Assembly: GCA_021790625.1 (NCBI GenBank)
Contig: JAJYGL010000200.1
Coordinates: 1 to 8,728 of the forward strand
Direction: 5' to 3'
Length of the DNA stretch: 8,728 bases
DNA from: Pseudomonadota bacterium
Lineage (GTDB): Bacteria; Pseudomonadota; Gammaproteobacteria; Burkholderiales; Sulfuriferulaceae
Made by a program: the position numbers and the translations under genes. A model generated the notes under the pieces. The model was given only the letters and a program-made list of their open reading frames with translations, ran no database searches and had not been told where the DNA came from. Positions 1 through 5,013 of the stretch are shown one piece after another; positions within the stretch are counted from its first letter, which is position 1, and each line of letters begins with the position of its first letter.

Positions 1-39
1 CGGGCGGGACGCGCGGTAACCCTCCCTTTTTGGCTGGGG

Positions 40-57
40 TTAAGGAAGATGGGATGG
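40..57 (+). repeat. 18-bp direct repeat, left copy (possible IS110 left-end relic)
   Basis: The sequence TTAAGGAAGATGGGATGG is identical here and at 8509-8526, in the same orientation, 8.47 kb apart. A second block follows both copies in the same order: 82-99 and 8583-8600 match at 15 of 18 positions (CGCGGACC then GGCATC). On the right these blocks lie in the noncoding left end of an IS110-family element. The left copy is therefore best read as a diverged or internally deleted remnant of a similar left end, with no transposase after it. The spacing between blocks differs by 32 nt, so this is not a simple duplicate. The repeat is seen directly; its IS origin is inferred. Confidence 0.5.
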
Positions 58-140
58 TTGTCCGTTGACATGGCGGTGTGGCGCGGACCCAAAGGCATCA
101 CGACACTGACATCGCCCGATGTCAAAGCAGTTCGCGAGTA

Positions 141-168
141 GGCAGGCCTGTTACAAAACGGGTTTGCC
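141..168 (+). terminator. RNA hairpin upstream of kdp, possible terminator of an upstream transcript
   Basis: Bases 141-152 pair with 157-168 over 12 bp around an ACAA loop, with three G-U pairs. Because the G-U pairs become A-C mismatches on the other strand, the structure belongs to + strand RNA. No U-tract follows, so it is not a standard intrinsic terminator. It could protect a 3' end or weakly insulate kdp from upstream transcription. It starts at the last base of a TAG (139-141) that ends an open frame running in from the left edge. Confidence 0.35.
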
Positions 169-185
169 AGCTTGATGCACGTCAG

Positions 186-199
186 CGTCAAGATTGACG
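186..199. repeat. Short perfect inverted repeat beside the kdp operator
   Basis: CGTCAA-GA-TTGACG is a perfect 6-bp inverted repeat with a 2-bp spacer, directly abutting the T-rich KdpE-like site. Its right arm, TTGACG, also resembles a -35 hexamer; with TATACC at 218-223 it gives an 18-bp spacer. It could be a regulator site, a promoter element or a weak hairpin. The sequence alone does not decide between these. Confidence 0.35.
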
Positions 200-223
200 G
201 TATTTTTATGTGATTTTTATACC
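199..223 (+). promoter_or_regulatory. Probable KdpE operator (tandem ATTTTTAT repeat)
   Basis: Two identical octamers, ATTTTTAT at 202-209 and 213-220, are spaced 11 bp centre to centre, one DNA turn. This is the arrangement bound by OmpR/PhoB-type dimers. The flanks GGTAT (199-203) and ATACC (219-223) form an outer inverted repeat. The E. coli KdpE site is similarly T-rich, with ATTTTTATAC followed by a second T-run, and lies roughly 55-70 bp upstream of the start of transcription. Here the centre (about 211) lies 55 bp before the AT-rich -10 candidate at 264-269. KdpE is encoded in the same operon, which suggests autoregulation. The repeat is seen; binding is inferred from the family. Confidence 0.65.
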
Positions 224-238
224 GTGCACTTCTGTTTA

Positions 239-272
239 TAGAATATCTTTAAATCGACTCGTCTACTATATA
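239..272 (+). promoter_or_regulatory. Candidate kdp promoter -10 region
   Basis: There are two -10 candidates, TAGAAT (239-244) and TACTAT/TATATA (264-272). Neither has a good -35 at 17 bp (TTTATA at 216-221 and GAATAT at 241-246), as expected for an activator-dependent promoter. The second reproduces E. coli operator-to-promoter geometry and would start transcription near 275. The first would put the T-rich site at about -49 to -31, typical of PhoB-like activation. CTAC (263-266) and GTAG (274-277) flank the second one as a small inverted repeat. I cannot decide which is used. Confidence 0.4.
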
Positions 273-292
273 TGTAGTCGTCAAACCATTCT

Positions 293-298
293 GGAGGT
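293..298 (+). promoter_or_regulatory. Strong ribosome binding site of the small ORF
   Basis: GGAGGT lies 5 nt before the ATG at 304. It is a near-consensus Shine-Dalgarno sequence and the main evidence that the 33-codon frame, rather than kdpF, is the first gene translated from the kdp mRNA. Confidence 0.75.
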
Positions 299-303
299 AA
301 ATC

Positions 304-405
304 ATGGATTTTGTGGATTTTGTTTTTTTGGCAGGTATCGTGCTGTTTTGTGCATTGACGATGGCGCTCGCCGTTGGATGCGACAGGTTGGGAGCCCGGA
401 AATGA
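304..405 (+). CDS. 33-aa membrane peptide upstream of kdpF
   Basis: This short frame begins ATG GAT TTT GTG, has a strong Shine-Dalgarno 5 nt upstream, and stops at TGA 403-405, overlapping the kdpF ATG by ATGA. The peptide has one hydrophobic segment (about residues 6-25) and then a polar, basic tail, GCDRLGARK. This predicts a single-span inner-membrane peptide, plausibly with its basic C-terminus in the cytoplasm. I recall similar unnamed peptides of 30-45 residues, with a C-terminal Cys-(Asp/Glu)-Arg/Lys-Leu motif, before kdpF in other bacteria; this is memory, not a search. Position and coupling suggest that it acts with the KdpFABC pump or tunes kdpF translation. No function is established. 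E. coli kdp lacks it. Confidence 0.7.
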   Translation: MDFVDFVFLAGIVLFCALTMALAVGCDRLGARK

Positions 406-494
406 GCTGGTTACTCGTGGTGAGTACTGTCGTTGCAATCGGATTGTTCATTTATCTGATCGCCGCCCTGATTAGCCCGGAGGATTTTTCATGA
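402..494 (+). CDS. kdpF: KdpF, small subunit of the K+-transporting ATPase
   Basis: The gene encodes 30 residues, close to the 29 of E. coli KdpF. Almost the whole chain is one transmembrane helix (MSWLLVVSTVVAIGLF, continuing with IYLIAALISPEDFS), ending in the short acidic/aromatic tail usual for KdpF. In the known complex KdpF packs between KdpA and KdpB and stabilises them. A GGAG at 391-394 sits 7 nt before the ATG. The start overlaps the stop of the preceding small ORF by ATGA, and its own stop overlaps kdpA's ATG in the same way, so all three should be translationally coupled. A longer in-frame reading from a GTG at 210 runs through the promoter region and is not credible. Confidence 0.93.
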   Translation: MSWLLVVSTVVAIGLFIYLIAALISPEDFS

Positions 495-2281
495 CTGCTC
501 ACGCTTGGCTCCTGCTCGTGGTCTATCTTGTTGTCCTGTTGATTCTGGCGAAACCGTTGGGTATGTATATCGCGCATGTCATGGAAGGAAATGCTTCGAT
601 TTTCCTGCCATTTGGCAGTAAAACCGAGTCGTTGCTGTATCAGTTGTGCGGTATCAAACCCGATGTCGAAATGAGCTGGTTACGTTACGCATTGGCCATA
701 CTTTTGTTCAATGCCTTGGGCGCGCTGACTGTTTATGCCTTACAGCGTTTGCAGTTATGGCTGCCGCTCAATCCGCAGGCTATGGCCAATGTCAGCCCGG
801 ATTCTTCATTCAATACCGCATTGAGTTTTGCGACCAATACCGATTGGCAAGGTTATGCCGGCGAATCGACCATGAGCTACCTGACGCAGATGTCGGGGCT
901 CACGGTGCAAAACTTTTTCTCCGCAGCTACCGGCATTGTGGTGGTCATCGCGCTGATCCGGGGTTTTGCCCGGCATACAGCGAAAAGCATTGGCAATGCC
1001 TGGGTGGATCTGACTCGCATCACGATGTACGTGTTGCTACCGATTTCGCTGGTTTATGCCGTATTCCTGGTCGGGCAAGGCACGATCCAGAACTTCGACG
1101 CTTACAAGAACGTGACCACGCTCGACATCGCGCATTATGACGTGCCAAAACTGGATGCTTCCGGACAGCCTGTCAAGGATGCTCAAGGCAACACAGTGAT
1201 GGAGCCTGCCACCACACAGACCGAGACCTTGCCGATGGGGCCGGTCGCATCGCAGGAAGCCATCAAGATGCTTGGCACCAACGGCGGTGGTTTCTTCAAT
1301 GCCAATTCGGCGCATCCGTATGAAAATCCCACCCCTTTGACCAATTTCGTCCAGATGCTGTCGATTTTTCTGATTCCCGCCGCGCTGTGCCTGAGCTTTG
1401 GCCGTATGGTGGGCGACATGCGGCAAGGCTGGGTGATCCTGATCACGATGACGGTGCTGTTTCTGGTGATGGCGTTTTTGGCCATACACTTTGAACAGCA
1501 GGCCAATCCTTTGTTTGCCCACTTGGGCGTTGATATGGGGGCCGGTAATATGGAAGGCAAAGAAGTCCGTTTCGGTATCGCGGATTCAGGATTGTTCGCC
1601 ACCATTACGACCCTGGCTTCGTGTGGCGCAGTCAACGCCATGCATGACTCATTTATGCCGATGGGCGGATTCGTTCCGCTGTGGGACATGATGCTTGGCG
1701 AAGTAGTGTTCGGTGGCGTTGGTAGTGGTCTCTATGGCATGCTGGTATTTGCCGTGATGGCGGTGTTCATTGCCGGTCTGATGATCGGTCGTACGCCGGA
1801 ATATCTGGGCAAGAAGATCGAATCATTCGAGATGAAAATGGTGTCAATCGCCATTCTGGTAACCCCCTTGATCGTGCTGGTCGGAACGGCGACTGCCGTC
1901 ATGTCGGCGGACGGGGTGGCCGGGATAGCTAATCCGGGTGCGCACGGCTTTTCGGAAATTCTCTACGCCTTTACTTCAGCCGCCAACAACAACGGCAGCG
2001 CTTTTGCCGGTTTGTCCGCCAACACACCGTTTTATAACGTCTTGCTGGGTATTGCGGTGTGGTTTGGGCGTTTCGGAGTCATTGTTCCGGTATTGGCTCT
2101 GGCCGGATCGCTGGCAGCCAAGAAACGCATTGCGCCCGGCGCTGGCACCATGCCGACCCACGGCCCGTTGTTTGCCGTGTTGCTAATCGGGACTGTGGTG
2201 CTGGTTGGCGCATTGAATTATGTACCCGCGCTCGCGCTTGGCCCGGTGGTGGAGCATTTAATGCTGTTCTCGGGCCATTGA
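491..2281 (+). CDS. kdpA: KdpA, K+-binding and translocating subunit of KdpFABC
   Basis: The protein has 596 residues, against 557 in E. coli. KdpA is the inner-membrane SKT-superfamily subunit that selects K+ from the periplasm. The four pore-loop repeats are visible: SFATNTDWQGYAGE (112-125), GTNGGGFFNANS (262-273), TLASCGAVNAMHDS (374-387) and TSAANNNGSAFAG (495-507). Between them lie about ten hydrophobic helices. The extra length is mainly a hydrophilic stretch at about 208-245 (DASGQPVKDAQGNT and flanks) in the extracytoplasmic loop before the second filter. I recall this longer form from betaproteobacteria. GGAGGA (479-484) lies 6 nt before the ATG, and the gene overlaps kdpF by 4 nt. 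No frameshift or missing filter motif is seen. Confidence 0.97.
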   Translation: MTAHAWLLLVVYLVVLLILAKPLGMYIAHVMEGNASIFLPFGSKTESLLYQLCGIKPDVEMSWLRYALAILLFNALGALTVYALQRLQLWLPLNPQAMANVSPDSSFNTALSFATNTDWQGYAGESTMSYLTQMSGLTVQNFFSAATGIVVVIALIRGFARHTAKSIGNAWVDLTRITMYVLLPISLVYAVFLVGQGTIQNFDAYKNVTTLDIAHYDVPKLDASGQPVKDAQGNTVMEPATTQTETLPMGPVASQEAIKMLGTNGGGFFNANSAHPYENPTPLTNFVQMLSIFLIPAALCLSFGRMVGDMRQGWVILITMTVLFLVMAFLAIHFEQQANPLFAHLGVDMGAGNMEGKEVRFGIADSGLFATITTLASCGAVNAMHDSFMPMGGFVPLWDMMLGEVVFGGVGSGLYGMLVFAVMAVFIAGLMIGRTPEYLGKKIESFEMKMVSIAILVTPLIVLVGTATAVMSADGVAGIANPGAHGFSEILYAFTSAANNNGSAFAGLSANTPFYNVLLGIAVWFGRFGVIVPVLALAGSLAAKKRIAPGAGTMPTHGPLFAVLLIGTVVLVGALNYVPALALGPVVEHLMLFSGH

Positions 2282-2300
2282 TGAGGCGAAGGAGAGACTC

Positions 2301-4379
2301 ATGTCACAAAAGAAACTCAATATGTTTGATCCCGCGTTGGTCAAACCGGCGATTGTGGACGCGTTCTGGAAGCTGAATCCTGCCGTACAATGGCGCAATC
2401 CGGTCATGTTCGTCGTGTACATCGGCAGCATCCTGACGACGATCCTGTGGCTGCAGGCGCTGCTTGGGCACGGCGAAGCGCCAGTCGGATTCATCCTCGA
2501 TATCGCGCTCTGGCTCTGGTTCACCGTGCTGTTCGCCAATTTTGCAGAAGCCTTGGCGGAAGGTCGCAGCAAGGCCCAAGCGGCGGCGTTGCGCGGCCTG
2601 AAGCGGGAAACCTGGGCGAAAAAACTCAGGGAGTCGAATTCCTCGGCGGCCTGGGACATGGTACCGGCTACTGATTTGCGTAAAGGCGATATGTTCATCG
2701 TGCATGCCAGCGAGACCATTCCCGCCGACGGCGAGGTGACCGAAGGCGTCGCTTCGGTGGATGAGTCGGCCATCACGGGTGAATCGGCTCCAGTCATCCG
2801 GGAAGCGGGCGGCGATTTTTCGGCCGTCACCGGCGGTACGCGCGTGTTGTCCGATTGGCTGGTGGTACGCGTCACTGTCAACCCGGGCGAGACTTTCGTC
2901 GATCGCATGATCGCCATGGTCGAGAATGCCAAACGTCAGAAGACGCCCAATGAAATTGCTCTGACGATTCTGCTGGTGGCGTTGACAATCGTATTCCTCG
3001 GTGTGATCGTCACCTTGCTGCCTTATTCGATGTTCAGCGTTAGTGTCGCCAAGACCGGTACGCCCATCAGCATTACTGTCCTGATCGCCTTGCTGGTCTG
3101 TCTGATTCCGACCACGATCGCGGGTTTATTGTCAGCCATTGGCGTGGCTGGCATGAGTCGCATGATGCAGGCGAACGTGATCGCCATTTCCGGTCGTGCT
3201 GTCGAAGCGGCGGGCGACGTGGACATCCTGCTGCTCGACAAGACCGGCACGATTACCCTCGGCAACCGGCAGGCGGCAGCATTTGTTGGCGCAGCGGGCG
3301 TTTCCGAACAGGAATTGGCTGATGCAGCGCAATTGGCATCATTGGCGGACGAGACCCCCGAAGGCCGTAGCATCGTGATTCTGGCCAAGGAAAAATATAA
3401 TCTGCGCGGTCGCGATATCCAGGAATTGGGCGCCCATTTTGTGCATTTTACCGCCCAGACGCAAATGAGCGGCGTCAACTTGACAGACCGTGAGATCCGT
3501 AAAGGGTCTGCCAAGGCTGTACGCGTGTATGTGGCCGAGAAGGGCGGGCATTTTCCGCCCGGGGTGAAAAGCAGCGTCGATCAGATCGCCAAGCGTGGTT
3601 CGACTCCGCTGGTGGTGGCCGAATCGGTGAATGGACATGCTCGCGTGCTGGGTGTGGTGGAACTCAAGGACGTTGTCAAGGGTGGCATCAAGGAACGTTT
3701 TGCCGAACTCCGTCGCATGGGCATCTGCACCATCATGATTACCGGCGACAATCGCTTGACTGCGGCGGCAATTGCTGCTGAGGCGGGGGTAGATGACTTT
3801 CTGGCAGAGGCAACTCCCGAAGCCAAGCTGGCACTGATCCGTCAATATCAGGCCGAAGGACGATTGGTAGCCATGACCGGCGACGGCACCAATGATGCTC
3901 CCGCGCTGGCTCAGGCCGATGTGGCGGTTGCCATGAATACGGGTACCCAAGCGGCGAAAGAGGCCGGTAACATGGTTGACCTCGATTCGAACCCGACCAA
4001 GCTGATTGAAGTGGTCGAAACAGGCAAGCAGATGTTGATGACGCGCGGTTCCCTGACCACGTTCAGCATTGCCAATGACGTGGCCAAGTATTTCGCTATC
4101 ATCCCGGCGGCTTTCGTCAGCACTTATCCGCAGCTTTCTGCCTTGAATATCATGGGGCTGGCGAGTCCGTCGTCGGCCATTTTGTCGGCGGTGATTTTTA
4201 ATGCCCTGATTATCGTGTTCCTGATTCCACTGGCGCTCAAAGGTGTCAAATATCAACCCATGGGGGCGGCAGTATTGTTCAGGCGCAATCTGTTCGTGTA
4301 TGGGTTGGGCGGTCTGATTGCACCGTTTATCGGCATCAAACTGATCGATATGGTGTTGGCTACCACTGGCCTGGCGTAA
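2301..4379 (+). CDS. kdpB: KdpB, P-type ATPase catalytic subunit of KdpFABC
   Basis: The protein has 692 residues (682 in E. coli) and hydrolyses ATP to drive K+ uptake. Motifs in order: actuator TGES at 159-162; membrane CLIPTTIAG (267-275), including the ion-path proline; phosphorylation DKTGT with Asp313; nucleotide-binding FTAQTQMSG (383-391) and KGS (401-403); TGDN (481-484); and hinge TGDGTNDAP (526-534). The conserved Asp/Lys pair of the membrane domain is probably Asp593 and Lys596, in NDVAK. Ser162 in TGES is the serine whose phosphorylation inhibits the E. coli pump at high K+. The gene starts 19 nt after kdpA with GGAGAG about 5 nt before the ATG. It looks intact. Confidence 0.97.
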   Translation: MSQKKLNMFDPALVKPAIVDAFWKLNPAVQWRNPVMFVVYIGSILTTILWLQALLGHGEAPVGFILDIALWLWFTVLFANFAEALAEGRSKAQAAALRGLKRETWAKKLRESNSSAAWDMVPATDLRKGDMFIVHASETIPADGEVTEGVASVDESAITGESAPVIREAGGDFSAVTGGTRVLSDWLVVRVTVNPGETFVDRMIAMVENAKRQKTPNEIALTILLVALTIVFLGVIVTLLPYSMFSVSVAKTGTPISITVLIALLVCLIPTTIAGLLSAIGVAGMSRMMQANVIAISGRAVEAAGDVDILLLDKTGTITLGNRQAAAFVGAAGVSEQELADAAQLASLADETPEGRSIVILAKEKYNLRGRDIQELGAHFVHFTAQTQMSGVNLTDREIRKGSAKAVRVYVAEKGGHFPPGVKSSVDQIAKRGSTPLVVAESVNGHARVLGVVELKDVVKGGIKERFAELRRMGICTIMITGDNRLTAAAIAAEAGVDDFLAEATPEAKLALIRQYQAEGRLVAMTGDGTNDAPALAQADVAVAMNTGTQAAKEAGNMVDLDSNPTKLIEVVETGKQMLMTRGSLTTFSIANDVAKYFAIIPAAFVSTYPQLSALNIMGLASPSSAILSAVIFNALIIVFLIPLALKGVKYQPMGAAVLFRRNLFVYGLGGLIAPFIGIKLIDMVLATTGLA

Positions 4380-4392
4380 GAGGAGAAACATA

Positions 4393-4977
4393 ATGAAGTA
4401 TTTGTTGCGTCCTGCATTAAGTCTGTTTGTGTTACTAAGTGTGATAACGGGCATTGTTTATCCGCTGGTGGTCACCGGTATTTCCCGCGTACTGTTTCCG
4501 GACGATGCTGCCGGCAGTTTGATCACGGTAGCGGGCAAGCCCGTCGGTTCACGCTTGATCGGACAGAACTTCGCCAATCCGAAGTATTTCTGGGGTCGTC
4601 CTTCAGCGACTTCGCCTCAGCCTTACAACGGCATGGCATCCAGCGGATCGAACTTGGGTTCGCTGAATCCGGCGCTGGTCGATGCCATCAAGGGCAGGGT
4701 GGCTGCGTTGAAAGCCGCCGATCTGTATAATGGCGGATCAATCCCGCTCGATCTCGTCACGGCTTCGGGCAGCGGACTCGATCCGCACATCAGTCCGGCT
4801 GCGGCCGTGTATCAGGAAGCGCGGGTCGCCCGTATTCGCGGCCTGACACCTGATGCCGTGCATGCGCTGGTAGAAAAATATACCGAAGGGCGGCAATGGG
4901 GGTTATTTGGCGACCCGCGCGTCAATGTGCTGGAGCTGAATCTGGCGCTGGATCGATTGGTAAATCAGCGCCCATGA
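4393..4977 (+). CDS. kdpC: KdpC, accessory subunit of KdpFABC
   Basis: This 194-residue protein matches the usual length of about 190. It has a single N-terminal transmembrane helix (about residues 8-30) and a periplasm-facing domain. Family landmarks are GSRLIGQNF (52-60), FWGRPSAT following it, a Ser/Gly/Asn-rich stretch with SGSNLG, and TASGSGLDPHISP near residue 130, followed by the RVARIRGL region. KdpC caps the external mouth of KdpA and is needed for high-affinity transport. AGGAG at 4381-4385 lies 7 nt before the ATG, 13 nt after kdpB. Its TGA (4975-4977) overlaps an ATG at 4974 that is out of frame with kdpD. Confidence 0.96.
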   Translation: MKYLLRPALSLFVLLSVITGIVYPLVVTGISRVLFPDDAAGSLITVAGKPVGSRLIGQNFANPKYFWGRPSATSPQPYNGMASSGSNLGSLNPALVDAIKGRVAALKAADLYNGGSIPLDLVTASGSGLDPHISPAAAVYQEARVARIRGLTPDAVHALVEKYTEGRQWGLFGDPRVNVLELNLALDRLVNQRP

Positions 4978-5009
4978 GTGTAATCTGTTTTTTTGCAAAC
5001 GGTTTCTGA
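4974..5009 (+). promoter_or_regulatory. 11-codon coupling leader between kdpC and kdpD
   Basis: ATG at 4974-4976 overlaps the kdpC stop (ATGA) and reads MSVICFFANGF before TGA at 5007-5009, only 4 nt before the kdpD ATG at 5014. Neither kdpD start candidate has a clear Shine-Dalgarno sequence. Ribosomes finishing kdpC could restart here, stop, and restart again on kdpD, keeping sensor production low and tied to the pump genes. Alternatively it is a chance frame. A run of seven T (4988-4994) lies inside it; a 6-T run would fuse this ATG in frame to kdpD. Confidence 0.35.
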
Positions 5010-5013
5010 CGCA

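Noticed and set aside
1..141. Open frame from the left edge to TAG 139-141, ending PDVKAVRE
   Set aside because: The 46 codons match no family I recognise and pass through the 18-bp IS-like repeat. A frame of this length without a stop is not rare at this base composition. It may be a gene's 3' end, but I cannot support that.
277..286. GTCGTCAAAC repeated just before the first gene (277-286) and just after kdpE (8429-8438)
   Set aside because: A 10-mer repeat is expected many times by chance in a window this long, and no wider similarity surrounds it.
210..494. 94-codon reading from a GTG at 210 in the kdpF frame
   Set aside because: It starts inside the operator and runs through the promoter and the small ORF. 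Only its last 30 codons are KdpF, which has its own ATG and Shine-Dalgarno.
3339..4454. Long minus-strand open frame (371 codons) opposite kdpB and the kdpC start
   Set aside because: It is a shadow of strongly biased codons in kdpB. The product is rich in His, Gln and Arg with no recognisable domain, and no promoter or Shine-Dalgarno is evident.
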